From contig CAYTPV010000011.1 of assembly GCA_964440115.1 (NCBI GenBank), positions 1 to 64,000 of the forward strand: 64,000 nucleotides of DNA. The letters run 5' to 3'. Below the pieces are notes generated by a model that was given only the letters and a program-made list of their open reading frames with translations, was not told the DNA's origin and did no database searches. Positions 17,577 to 26,038 of the stretch are shown here, one piece after another (position 1 is the first letter of the stretch; every line of letters begins with the position of its first letter). This stretch comes from JAEWWD01 sp964440115 (GTDB taxonomy: Bacteria; Bacillota; Clostridia; Christensenellales; CAG-138). A program made the translations under genes and the position numbers.

Positions 17577-17662
17577 GCGTTTATGGGTATTATATCCATC
17601 AGACCCGTTCCGCACCATGTTTGTATCTTCCTGTATAATTGTTAAGACATTACATCTGAAAT

Positions 17663-17734
17663 GTAATCTATTCTTAATATATGTATTGACTTTGTATCAA
17701 TTTAATGTTATATTACTGTCTGTGCAAGGTTCCC
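17663..17734 (+). promoter_or_regulatory. Promoter and 5' pairing element of array member 7
   Basis: TTGACT (17686-17691), 17 bp, TATATT (17709-17714). GTGCAAGGTTCCC is at 17722-17734. Confidence 0.75.
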
Positions 17735-17781
17735 TCACTCTCATTTGCAGGCAATACAAAAATACGAAAGGGGTTCACACC

Positions 17782-18810
17782 ATGAAGAAATTCATTACTC
17801 TGGCTCTGGTTCTGGTGCTGGCGCTTGGTCTGGCTATGCCCGCCATGGCGTTCACCAGCGACACCGAAGCTGCTGATGACAGCATTCCCTATTCCCTCAA
17901 AGTCTACCTCGTAGAATATGACGATAACGATCTGTTCGGTATCGCCACCCTGCCCGAATCCGATCGCGGCTATGCCAAGAACGAAATCGTAGCAGCGGTT
18001 GTCGAACTCGACATCCCCGAAGATGAAGACATCTATGCTGATGGCTACCGTGCCCTCGACATCAGCGGTGACAACGTTAATTTTGCCGTCACCGACAATT
18101 CCGCTGATATCAAGACGACCGGCGCACCTACTCTGGGAACTGCGACGAAAGACGGCTTCACCCTGACCATTGCCGATGATACCTTTGCCGCAGACAAGAC
18201 CTACAAGTGGCTGGTATTCGCGAAGGTTACCGATGACGAAGCTTCCATCACCGCGAAGCTGATCGACGGCACCGAAGGTGATGAATTCGCATCTGATAAC
18301 GATGCCATCACCCTCACCCTCGAAGGCGTGACTTACACCGTCACGAAGGCCTACAGCTCCACCACCGGCGGCAGCTACACCATCGTTGGCGATGGCGATA
18401 CCATCATTATCTATATCGACGAAGATTACGCATCCACCGGTATGGCTATTAATGGCGAAAATCTTGGCGTAAACACCAAGGGCGAGCTGGGCATCGTGGT
18501 TGGTGCCAAAATCGAAACCGGTGACGACGCTGAAGATACCCTCGACGTCTATAACGATGTCGTCGTCGACGTGTTCGGCCTTGACTACATGCTCATCGGC
18601 AACTACGTCCGCGACTCCTTCTTCGAGGGCCTGACCTCCTCTGACACCGTCGTTGCGACCGTGGATATCGAGCCCTGGACCGCGTACGTGACCGTTCCCG
18701 ACAACATCGTCGTGGATCCCCCGAAGACCGGTGATGCCGCTAGCATCATGGGCTTCGTGATGGTCGCTCTGTCCAGCGCGGGCGTTGTCGCTCTGCGCAA
18801 GCGCGGCTAA
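17782..18810 (+). CDS. Array member 7, PPKTG-anchored surface protein
   Basis: 342 residues from the ATG at 17782, which follows GAAAGGGG and begins the signal peptide; the reading frame is open further upstream but lies in the leader. The N-terminal subtype is TEAADDSIPYSLK. Variable region 1 is Thr/Lys-rich (SADIKTTGAPTLGTATKDG). Block B reads TYKWLVFAKVTDDEASITAKL, and variable region 2 (TGGSYTIVGDGDTIIIYIDEDY) is like member 4. The anchor is DPPKTGDAASIMGF. Confidence 0.92.
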   Translation: MKKFITLALVLVLALGLAMPAMAFTSDTEAADDSIPYSLKVYLVEYDDNDLFGIATLPESDRGYAKNEIVAAVVELDIPEDEDIYADGYRALDISGDNVNFAVTDNSADIKTTGAPTLGTATKDGFTLTIADDTFAADKTYKWLVFAKVTDDEASITAKLIDGTEGDEFASDNDAITLTLEGVTYTVTKAYSSTTGGSYTIVGDGDTIIIYIDEDYASTGMAINGENLGVNTKGELGIVVGAKIETGDDAEDTLDVYNDVVVDVFGLDYMLIGNYVRDSFFEGLTSSDTVVATVDIEPWTAYVTVPDNIVVDPPKTGDAASIMGFVMVALSSAGVVALRKRG

Positions 18811-18818
18811 ATCATAAC

Positions 18819-18859
18819 GGGAACCAAGCACACAAAGCCCGCCTATGGCGGGCTTTTTT
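18819..18859 (+). terminator. 3' pairing element and terminator of array member 7
   Basis: GGGAACCAAGCAC (18819-18831) pairs with the 5' GTGCAAGGTTCCC with only two A-A mismatches. An AGCCCGCC/GGCGGGCT stem with T6 follows at once. Confidence 0.8.
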
Positions 18860-18902
18860 ATTCGCATTGTACCAATAAGTATTAACGGGGAATTGTTTTT
18901 CT

Positions 18903-18972
18903 GAAATATTTTCTTAATAAACCGTTGACTTGGTATATGTTGGGTGTTATAGTACTATTGTGCATGGTTCCC
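18903..18972 (+). promoter_or_regulatory. Promoter and 5' pairing element of array member 8
   Basis: TTGACT (18925-18930), 17 bp, TATAGT (18948-18953). GTGCATGGTTCCC starts exactly 6 bases later at 18960. Confidence 0.8.
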
Positions 18973-19017
18973 TCTCATTTGCATGTCTAAGTTCTTTTAA
19001 CGAAAGGGGAAAATATC

Positions 19018-20166
19018 ATGAAGAAATTCCTGACTTTGGTATTGGTCCTCGTCCTGGCTCTCGGTCTGACCGTCCCCGCCATGGCGTTCACCAGCGACAC
19101 CTCCGAAGATGAAGATCATCCCTATGATCTGAAGATTTACCTTGTTGAATATGATGACAACGATCTGTTTGGCCTCGTCGCCCTGCCCGAATCCGATCGC
19201 GGCTATGCCAAGAACGAAGTCGTGGCTGCTGTTGTTGAGTTGTACGTTCCCGATGACGAAGTCATCAAGCCTGAAGAGTACGAAAAACTCATATTTGGCG
19301 GCGATAACGTCGACCTCGATGTGACAGACAACAAAGTCCCCGGTTTGGATTGCACCTCGAATGTTGACAATGTCGGTTCAGATCCCGGTAAAGTTACCGT
19401 GGCTTGGGACGGCGCTGACAAGGATGAAATCGAGTTGTCCATCACGAAACTTGAAGGCGAAGAGACCTATAAGTGGCTGTTCTTTGCCAAGGTCACCGAT
19501 GACGAAGCTTCCCTCTATGCGAAGCTGGTTGACGGCTCGGGCTCTGTTGGTTTTGCAACCACGAGCAGCAGCCCCACTGACCCGGTTCTCAACGTCACAC
19601 TCGGCGGCGACGATTACGAGATCACCAAGCATTATAACTCTAACAACGGTGGCTGGTATTCCATCTTTGATGGCGACGATTTAGTCTTCCTCTATGTCGA
19701 CGAAGATTATAAGACCACCGGCATGGGCATTTGCCCCGAAGACCTTATGATTGATGATCCGGATAGCGTTGACCCCGCAGATCTGCTGTATGTCGAGTAC
19801 GCTATGGGCGTGAACACCAAGAACGAGCTGGGCGTAATTGATCCTGATAACAACGCCAAGTTCCTCGATACCGACAGCGACGAATATGAAGCCGTCATGG
19901 ATGTCTATGAAGACACTCTCGTTGACGTGTTCGGTATGGACTACTTCAAAATCGGCAACTATCTGCGTGACTCCTTCTTTGAGGATCTCGTATCTGGCGA
20001 TACCATCATCGCGACCGTGGATATCGAGCCCTGGACCGCGTACGTAACCGTTCCCGACAATATCGTCGTGGATCCCCCGAAGACCGGTGATGCCGCAAGC
20101 ATCATGGGCTTCGTGATGGTCGCTCTCTCCGGCGCGGGCGTTGTCGCTCTGCGCAAGCGCGGCTAA
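19018..20166 (+). CDS. Array member 8, PPKTG-anchored surface protein
   Basis: 382 residues. Variable region 1 holds an unusual Cys-containing segment (LDCTSNVDNVGSDPGKVTVAWD) that is homologous to the same region of member 10, not to its neighbours. Between blocks C and D it has an extra insertion with a second Cys (GICPEDLMIDDPDSVDPADL). The two Cys could form a disulphide outside the cell. The GDPG/AWD block shared with member 10 suggests exchange between non-adjacent copies. The anchor is DPPKTGDAASIMGF, tail RKRG. Confidence 0.92.
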   Translation: MKKFLTLVLVLVLALGLTVPAMAFTSDTSEDEDHPYDLKIYLVEYDDNDLFGLVALPESDRGYAKNEVVAAVVELYVPDDEVIKPEEYEKLIFGGDNVDLDVTDNKVPGLDCTSNVDNVGSDPGKVTVAWDGADKDEIELSITKLEGEETYKWLFFAKVTDDEASLYAKLVDGSGSVGFATTSSSPTDPVLNVTLGGDDYEITKHYNSNNGGWYSIFDGDDLVFLYVDEDYKTTGMGICPEDLMIDDPDSVDPADLLYVEYAMGVNTKNELGVIDPDNNAKFLDTDSDEYEAVMDVYEDTLVDVFGMDYFKIGNYLRDSFFEDLVSGDTIIATVDIEPWTAYVTVPDNIVVDPPKTGDAASIMGFVMVALSGAGVVALRKRG

Positions 20167-20175
20167 ATCATTAAC

Positions 20176-20216
20176 GGGAACCAAGCACACAAAGCCCGCC
20201 TCACGGCGGGCTTTTT
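20176..20216 (+). terminator. 3' pairing element and terminator of array member 8
   Basis: GGGAACCAAGCAC (20176-20188) pairs with GTGCATGGTTCCC in 12 of 13 positions. Then comes AGCCCGCC/GGCGGGCT with T5. Confidence 0.8.
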
Positions 20217-20246
20217 GTAATTAGTAAATAATCAGATATATTTTTT

Positions 20247-20316
20247 GAAATATTTTCTTAATATATAGTTGACCTGGTATTAATTTACTGTTATAGTTAA
20301 ATTGTGCATGGTTCCC
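20247..20316 (+). promoter_or_regulatory. Promoter and 5' pairing element of array member 9
   Basis: TTGACC (20269-20274), 17 bp, TATAGT (20292-20297). GTGCATGGTTCCC is at 20304-20316. Confidence 0.78.
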
Positions 20317-20361
20317 TCTCATTTGCATTTCTGAATTATTTTAACGAAAGGGGAAAATATC

Positions 20362-21486
20362 ATGAAAAAATTTCTGACTTTGGTATTGGTCCTCGTTCTG
20401 GCGCTCGGGCTGACCGTACCTGCCATGGCGTTCACCAATGATACCTCCGAGGATGAAGATCATCCTTTTGATCTCAAAATCTACCTCGTAGAATACGACG
20501 ACAACGACCTGTTTGGCCTCGTTTCGATGCCCGAATCTGATCGCGGCTATGCAAAGAACGAGATCGTTGCGGCAGTCATCGAACTGTTCGTTCCCGAGGG
20601 AGAGAATCCGTACCCGGATTATGAGAGACTCGCCATTGAGGGTGATGACGTAAGTTTTGATGTAACCGATAATAGAACCATCATCACCACCGACAATGTC
20701 GGTTCTATTGGCAACTTCGTAACGGATGATCTTTCTGATGGCGGTTACTATCCGCTCAAGCCCGGAACCTTCGCGGCTGCCGAGGATGGCGATGAGACAT
20801 TCAAGTGCCTTGTGTTCGCCAAAGTCACCGGCGATGAAGCTTCCATCACAGTCAAATTGGTTGATGGCGACGGATCCAATGGTTTCGATATTTATGATGG
20901 AGAAGCTACTCCTGCGGTTCTCGATGATGATGAAGAAGTGAAAGTTCTGTCAGTAACCCTCGATGGCGATCCGTATGACATCTATTTTGGCGTGGACGCG
21001 ACTGACGAAGATAGTTTCATTTACATCATTGATGATGGGGATAACCTCATCTATCTCTACACCGATGATGACTACAAGACCACCGGTATGGCCATCGATC
21101 CGGATGATGCTCATGCGAGGTCCGGTATCATCAATCTTGGTGTGAACACCAAGAATGAACTCGGTGTCGTAACTGGTGCTATCATTGAGACCGAGGGCGA
21201 CGATTATGACGCCGTTATGGATGTCTATGAAGATATCGCCGTTGACGTATTCGGCCTTGACTACTTCCTCATCGGCAACTATCTGCGCAACTCGTTCTTT
21301 GAGGATCTCGTATCTGGCGACACGATCAGCGCGACCGTGGACATCGAGCCCTGGACCGCATACGTGACCGTTCCCGACAACATCGTCGTGGATCCCCCGA
21401 AGACCGGTGATGCCGCAAGCATCATGGGCTTCGTGATGGTCGCTCTCTCCGGCGCGGGCGTTGTCGCTCTGCGCAAGCGCGGCTAA
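20362..21486 (+). CDS. Array member 9, PPKTG-anchored surface protein
   Basis: 374 residues. Block B is altered to TFKCLVFAKVTGDEASITVKL, with Cys replacing the otherwise nearly invariant Trp. Variable region 2 (VTLDGDPYDIYFGVDATDEDS) belongs to the GDPYxIxFGVD type of members 5 and 6, and an insertion (DPDDAHARSGI) lies before LGVNTKNELG. It is very acidic throughout. The anchor is DPPKTGDAASIMGF, tail RKRG. The 3' third is nearly the same at DNA level as in members 8 and 5. Confidence 0.92.
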   Translation: MKKFLTLVLVLVLALGLTVPAMAFTNDTSEDEDHPFDLKIYLVEYDDNDLFGLVSMPESDRGYAKNEIVAAVIELFVPEGENPYPDYERLAIEGDDVSFDVTDNRTIITTDNVGSIGNFVTDDLSDGGYYPLKPGTFAAAEDGDETFKCLVFAKVTGDEASITVKLVDGDGSNGFDIYDGEATPAVLDDDEEVKVLSVTLDGDPYDIYFGVDATDEDSFIYIIDDGDNLIYLYTDDDYKTTGMAIDPDDAHARSGIINLGVNTKNELGVVTGAIIETEGDDYDAVMDVYEDIAVDVFGLDYFLIGNYLRNSFFEDLVSGDTISATVDIEPWTAYVTVPDNIVVDPPKTGDAASIMGFVMVALSGAGVVALRKRG

Positions 21487-21505
21487 ATCAAGTCATCCGA
21501 TTAAC

Positions 21506-21550
21506 GGGGAACCGACGCACAAGAAAGCCCGCCTCACGGCGGGCTTTTTT
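21506..21550 (+). terminator. 3' pairing element and terminator of array member 9
   Basis: GGGGAACCGACGCAC (21506-21520) then AGCCCGCC/GGCGGGCT with T6. Confidence 0.78.
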
Positions 21551-21554
21551 ATTA

Positions 21555-21783
21555 GCCACCGGCAGAGCCTCTAAGCTCTTCCGGCGGGTTTCCTGTAGGT
21601 TACAATGCCGCTCATGGCGGCATTCTCCTACAAATTCGGCGAGCACCCGAATGGTACATTCGGGTATTCCTCAAGGAAGGATGTGCAGCCTGCGGCTGCA
21701 CGAAAATGAATCGCCGAGTTTGAATGAATTATGTGGGATTTCGATCCCCACACCTCCTGATAAAGGGTATTGTCAGTAAGCCC
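21555..21783. repeat. Multi-hairpin intergenic element, copy 1
   Basis: About 229 bp with five successive palindromes: CCGGC-AGAGC/GCTCT-CCGG, ATGCCGC/GCGGCAT, CACCCGAATG/CATTCGGGT, GTGCAGCC/GGCTGCAC and GTGGGATT/ATCCCCAC. A weaker terminator-like GCCC...GGGC-TTTT end follows. It is duplicated at 23112 with scattered base changes that keep the stems. It may be a structured RNA or simply duplicated spacer. Confidence 0.65.
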
Positions 21784-21820
21784 AGCCTACGGCGGGCGTT
21801 TTCATTTTTTTGTCGCAATC

Positions 21821-21872
21821 GTAATAATTGCTTAATATTTCCTTGACAGGACTTGTCCTCGGATGCTACAGT
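21821..21872 (+). promoter_or_regulatory. Promoter of array member 10
   Basis: GTAAT and CTTAAT boxes at an 11-bp step precede TTGACA (21843-21848), then 18 bp and TACAGT (21867-21872). The leader that follows has no GGTTCCC element. Confidence 0.75.
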
Positions 21873-21921
21873 GTAATCATCGTATTATTTCCATCTCTTT
21901 AACTTTCTGGGGGTATTCATT

Positions 21922-23058
21922 ATGAAGAAGCTGCTTACCCTGGCGCTTGCGCTGCTGCTTGTACTCGGCCTTTGCGCACCCGCCATGGCATTCACCAGCG
22001 ATTCCGAAGCGGATGACGACAGCGTTCCCTACGAGCTCAAAATCTACCTCGTGGAATACGACGACAACGATTTCTTCGGCATCGCGTCACTGCCCAAGTC
22101 CGACCGCGGCTATGCGAAAAATGAAATCGTGGCTGCAGTTGTCGAACTGTACGTCCCCGAAGACGAAGCCATCCTGCCCGGTGAGTACGGCACCCTCGTA
22201 TTCGGCGGCGACAACGTTGACCTCGACGTGACGGACAACAGCTTCCCCCTTGATTGCACCTCGAATCTTAATGGGGCGGGCGATCCCGGCCTCGTTACCA
22301 CGGCTTGGGATGATAACGCTGATAGGCATGAGATCGTCCTGACTATCACTCACCTTAACGGCGAAGAGAACTATAAGTGGCTGTTCTTCGCCAAGGTTAC
22401 GGACGACGACGCCTCCCTTTACGCCGAGCTGAAGGACGGCACGTTTATGGATATTGATCTTGAGGCTAGCATTCAGGAAGCCAGGCCAGAGGGCATCTGG
22501 TATACCGCTCAGCAAATCGCGCTGGACGGTATCTGGTATAGGATACAAAAGATTGTAGATACAAACGGCGACATCCGATATATAGTCATCGCGTTTGATG
22601 CTGAGAGCCATTATCTTGGCTATTCATTCACTATAGACGCCGATGAGGATCACGTGTCCGAGGGCATGGCGCTCTTTACATCAGAAGGGTCGGCTGTATT
22701 GGGTGTGAACACCGACGGCGAACTCGGCGTAGCTGATCCTGCGCATCCTGCCATACTTGAAACCTCAGGCGACCTGTATGATGATGCCATGGACTTCTAT
22801 AACGATGTCGTGGTAGATGTGTTCGGTTTAGATTACATGCTCATCGGCAACTACGTGCGTGACTCGTTCTTTGAGGATCTCGTATCCCCCAAGACGCTGA
22901 TTGCCACCGTATACATCGCTCCTTGGACGGCGTACGTGACCGTTCCCGACAACATCGTCGTTGATCCCCCGAAGACCGGTGATGCCGCAAGCATCATGGG
23001 CTTCGTGATGGTCGCTCTCTCTGGCGCGGGCGTTGTTGCTCTTAAGAAGCGCGGCTAA
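21922..23058 (+). CDS. Array member 10, PPKTG-anchored surface protein
   Basis: 378 residues and the first member with the second leader type. The signal peptide has a Cys (LVLGLCAPAMA23), but no valid lipobox. Variable region 1 (LDCTSNLNGAGDPGLVTTAWD) is homologous to member 8. Variable region 2 is unique and Glu/Ile/Arg-rich (QEARPEGIWYTAQQIALDGIWYRI). Block C reads DEDHVSEGM with LGVNTDGELG. The 3' end, including the post-stop GGGAACC motif, is like member 8. Its tail is KKRG. Confidence 0.92.
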   Translation: MKKLLTLALALLLVLGLCAPAMAFTSDSEADDDSVPYELKIYLVEYDDNDFFGIASLPKSDRGYAKNEIVAAVVELYVPEDEAILPGEYGTLVFGGDNVDLDVTDNSFPLDCTSNLNGAGDPGLVTTAWDDNADRHEIVLTITHLNGEENYKWLFFAKVTDDDASLYAELKDGTFMDIDLEASIQEARPEGIWYTAQQIALDGIWYRIQKIVDTNGDIRYIVIAFDAESHYLGYSFTIDADEDHVSEGMALFTSEGSAVLGVNTDGELGVADPAHPAILETSGDLYDDAMDFYNDVVVDVFGLDYMLIGNYVRDSFFEDLVSPKTLIATVYIAPWTAYVTVPDNIVVDPPKTGDAASIMGFVMVALSGAGVVALKKRG

Positions 23059-23067
23059 ATCGTTAAC

Positions 23068-23110
23068 GGGAACCAAGCACACAAAGCCCGCCTCACGGCG
23101 GGCTTTTTAT
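23068..23110 (+). terminator. Orphan 3' element and terminator of array member 10
   Basis: GGGAACCAAGCAC (23068-23080) and the following stem are nearly identical to those of member 8, although this gene's own leader lacks the partner. Confidence 0.75.
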
Positions 23111-23111
23111 T

Positions 23112-23339
23112 AGCCGCCGGCAAAGCCTCTAAGCTCTGCCGGCGGGTTTCCTGTAGGTTACAATGCCGCTCATGGCGGCATTCTCCCACAAATTCGGCGA
23201 GCACCCGAATGGTACATTCGGGTATTCCTCAAGGAAGGATGTGCAGCCTGCGGCTGCACGAAAATGAATCGCCGAATTTGAATGACTATGTGGGATTTCG
23301 ATCCCCACATCTCCTGATAAAGGGTATTGTCAGTAAGCC
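23112..23339. repeat. Multi-hairpin intergenic element, copy 2
   Basis: A second copy of the 21555 element, 228 bp, differing by a handful of substitutions and one deletion. The outer stem of the first hairpin is improved (GCCGGC/GCCGGC) while the terminator-like end has decayed to GCCTAGCC..CGGAC. Confidence 0.65.
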
Positions 23340-23383
23340 TAGCCTTACGACGGACTTTTCACCAGTCGCTATAAAGTAATATC

Positions 23384-23435
23384 GTAATTATTTCTTAATA
23401 TTTTATTGACACAAATTGTCCTCTGATGTTACAGT
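23384..23435 (+). promoter_or_regulatory. Promoter of array member 11
   Basis: TAAT (23385), TAAT (23396) and TGAC (23407) repeat at an exact 11-bp step. TTGACA (23406-23411), 18 bp, TACAGT (23430-23435). Confidence 0.75.
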
Positions 23436-23484
23436 ATAATCATCATATTATTTCCATTCATTTGACATATTGGGGGTTTTCATT

Positions 23485-24570
23485 ATGAAGAAGCTGCTGA
23501 CCCTGATATTGGCGCTGCTGCTGGTGGCTAGCCTTAGCATGCCCGCTATGGCATTCACCAGCGATACACAAACTGACGACGGCGTTCCCTACGATCTCAA
23601 AATCTATCTCGTAGAATACGATGATAACGACTTCTTCGGTATCGCAAGTCTGCCCGAATCCGACCGCGGCTATGCGAAGAACGAAATTGTGGCGGCAGTC
23701 GTTGAACTCGTTGTTCCCGAAGATGAAGAGATGACCCATGACGATTATGCATGGCTCGAACTCGGCGGCGAGAATGTTGATCTTAATGTAGCTGACAACT
23801 ATGACGGTGGCGTCATCAGCCTGCTCACAAGCAATGTTGATGAAGGCACCAATGTAGATACATATCCTAGTCTGTGGGAAGACTCAATCTGGATTGAAGT
23901 GAGGACTTTCCCGGAAGATACGACCTACAAGTGGCTGTTCTTCGCTAAAGTCACCGGGGACGATGCTTCCCTGTTTGCGGAGCTGGCCGACGGTTATGGA
24001 AACGACGGCGAATTAGAAGATGATGAATCCTCCTTCCTGTTCTTAACACTGGATGGCGAAGACTACTACGTTAACAAAACGAGCTATGGATACGAAATCT
24101 ACGTAGATACCGGCGATTATATTGGCGCTTCTATCTACATCGATGTAGATGAAGACAATATCTCCACAGGCATGAGCATCAAGCCCGGCTCCGGTACTTT
24201 CTCGGGCACTGAATTCGCCCTTGGCGTAAACACAAAGAACGAGCTGGGCATCATGAAGGGCGCTGTCGTTGATACCGACGGTGATGACTTTGATGATGTG
24301 ATGGATATCTATAATGACGTCGTTGTTGATGTGTTCGGCATGGATTACTTCCTCATCGGCAACTATGTCCGCGACTCGTACTTTGAGAATCTCGTATCCG
24401 CTGACACCATCACCGCGACTGTTGACATCACGCCCTGGACAGCGTATGTCACCGTTCCCGACAACATCGTCGTGGATCCTCCGAAGACCGGTGATGCCGC
24501 AAGCATCATGGGCTTCGTGATGGTCGCTCTGTCCGGCGCGGGCGTTGTCGCTCTGCGCAAGCGCGGCTAA
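23485..24570 (+). CDS. Array member 11, PPKTG-anchored surface protein
   Basis: 361 residues from the ATG at 23485, 9 bases after GGGGG; a TTG five codons upstream is less likely. The N-terminal subtype is TQTDDGVPYDLK. Variable region 1 (NYDGGVISLLTSNVDEGTNVDTYPSLWEDSIWIEV) has two Trp. Block B has TYKWLFFAKVTGDDASLFAEL, and variable region 2 ends with TGDYIGASIYIDVDEDNISTGM. The last 170 or so bases match member 9. The anchor is DPPKTGDAASIMGF, tail RKRG. Confidence 0.92.
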   Translation: MKKLLTLILALLLVASLSMPAMAFTSDTQTDDGVPYDLKIYLVEYDDNDFFGIASLPESDRGYAKNEIVAAVVELVVPEDEEMTHDDYAWLELGGENVDLNVADNYDGGVISLLTSNVDEGTNVDTYPSLWEDSIWIEVRTFPEDTTYKWLFFAKVTGDDASLFAELADGYGNDGELEDDESSFLFLTLDGEDYYVNKTSYGYEIYVDTGDYIGASIYIDVDEDNISTGMSIKPGSGTFSGTEFALGVNTKNELGIMKGAVVDTDGDDFDDVMDIYNDVVVDVFGMDYFLIGNYVRDSYFENLVSADTITATVDITPWTAYVTVPDNIVVDPPKTGDAASIMGFVMVALSGAGVVALRKRG

Positions 24571-24591
24571 AACATAACCAACGCACACAAA

Positions 24592-24616
24592 GGCCCGCCT
24601 CATGGCGGGCTTTTTA
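24592..24616 (+). terminator. Terminator of array member 11
   Basis: GCCCGCC/GGCGGGC stem with T5. The preceding bases ATAACCAACGCACAC look like a decayed GGGAACC-GCAC element. Confidence 0.75.
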
Positions 24617-24750
24617 TTGGCTTCATCAGCCAATGCCATCAAGCACTGACGGACTTACACTCGTATTGGCGAATAAACAGCCTTGTTGCGGAATACTCAT
24701 ATAAATGCGGACATGATCGGCCCGTACGCAAACTGTTCACACCCAGTTTG

Positions 24751-24779
24751 TTGACATGCCCCGGTACGGGTGCTACAGT
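24751..24779 (+). promoter_or_regulatory. Promoter of array member 12
   Basis: TTGACA (24751-24756), 17 bp, TACAGT (24774-24779). The upstream TAAT boxes are missing. Confidence 0.7.
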
Positions 24780-24830
24780 GAATGCAGAAAATATTGGCAT
24801 ATCATCACACAAGCCGGAGGAGGTATCGGA

Positions 24831-25787
24831 ATGAAAAAGCTCATGGCTGTTCTGCTTGTATCGCTGCTGATCCTCAGCCTCAGCCTGCCCGCCGCTGCGT
24901 TTATAGATGACACGCAGTCGGCCGGAAGCGCGCCTTACAAACTGAGCATATACACGGTTGATTACAAAAGCGGCGATTTCTCGTCTCTTACCGCCAACAG
25001 CCGCAACTACGCCAAGAAGAACACCGTGGCTGCCGTTGTGGAACTGACAATCCCCAAAGGAAAACCCATATCGAAAAATGACTATGCGCTGCTCACATTC
25101 GGCGGCGACCATGTCAACCTGAACCTCGCCGGGAATTATGCGAAAGGCAAGATTTCGCCGACTGCCAGCGCAAGCGTTGCCGCCTCGGCCAAGTACACTG
25201 CCGAAGAATCGATCAGTGGCGACGAAATCGTGCTGCACATCAGCTCGCTAAAGGCAGGTGTCACGTATAAATGGCTGTTCTTCGCCAAGCTCACGGATGC
25301 GGACGCCTCTCTGTATGCCAAGCTGACCAACGGCGTATCCCCCTCCATGGATTTTGAAGAAAACGACCGGCTTGATGTGACGCTCGGCGGCATCGATTAT
25401 CAGATCTGGAAGCAGCTCGGCGCCTCCAAAGGCGATCTGAACTATGTTATATCCGTTGCGGATTCCAGGAGCGCATACGCCGGCAGTTATCTCTATATCA
25501 ATGTCGATCAGGATCATCAGACGGTCGGCATGCAAATCATGCCCAAGGGAAAGCAGCGGGTCGGACTGGGCATGACGGCTAGGGGCGAACTCGCCATACG
25601 CGATCCCCAGAGGCCGGCAAAAATGATTACCTCAGGCAAGCTGTACGACGCGGCCATGGATATTTACAGCGATGTTGCCGTGGATGCATTCAAACTGGAC
25701 TACATGCGCTTGGGCAGCTATATCCGCGATTCGTACTTTGAAGGGCTGCTTTCCTCCTATACGCTTATCTCCAGAGTAAATATCTAA
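24831..25787 (+). CDS. Array member 12, anchorless secreted variant
   Basis: 318 residues from the ATG at 24831, which follows GGAGGAGGT, one of the strongest ribosome sites in the array. The signal peptide ends at AAA23. Block A is divergent (YTVDYKSGDFSSLTANSRNYAKKNTVAAVVEL) and variable region 1 is basic and Ala/Ser-rich (GKISPTASASVAASAKYT). The protein stops at SRVNI, directly after the end of block D, so the PPKTG motif, hydrophobic segment and basic tail are absent. It should be released rather than wall-anchored. No frameshift remnant of an anchor is visible downstream. Confidence 0.88.
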   Translation: MKKLMAVLLVSLLILSLSLPAAAFIDDTQSAGSAPYKLSIYTVDYKSGDFSSLTANSRNYAKKNTVAAVVELTIPKGKPISKNDYALLTFGGDHVNLNLAGNYAKGKISPTASASVAASAKYTAEESISGDEIVLHISSLKAGVTYKWLFFAKLTDADASLYAKLTNGVSPSMDFEENDRLDVTLGGIDYQIWKQLGASKGDLNYVISVADSRSAYAGSYLYINVDQDHQTVGMQIMPKGKQRVGLGMTARGELAIRDPQRPAKMITSGKLYDAAMDIYSDVAVDAFKLDYMRLGSYIRDSYFEGLLSSYTLISRVNI

Positions 25788-25844
25788 TTATTCGGCGAAG
25801 GCGTTTTTCGCCTGCCGATGGTTGCTCTTTTCAATACATCTGTT

Positions 25845-25874
25845 GCGCCCGCCTAATTAGGCGGGCGCCTTTTT
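25845..25874 (+). terminator. Terminator of array member 12
   Basis: GCGCCCGCC/GGCGGGCGC stem with a T5 run. Confidence 0.8.
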
Positions 25875-26038
25875 GCGCGCTTTGCGTCATATATATGTAA
25901 TAATTCTTGTTTTTCGACAGACGCTTTGACGTATTATTTGAAGAATCTACAGACGTTTTTGGCGCGTACTGTTCGCAATTGCTTCGATTTATCTAGATTT
26001 TCTTTTCCTGCGTTTCTACATTTTTCACTATTATATTC

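Noticed and set aside
21922..21990. Member 10 as a lipoprotein because of Cys in its signal peptide
   Set aside because: The Cys at position 18 is preceded by LGL and followed by APAMA, which does not fit a lipobox, and the AMA23 cleavage site is kept.
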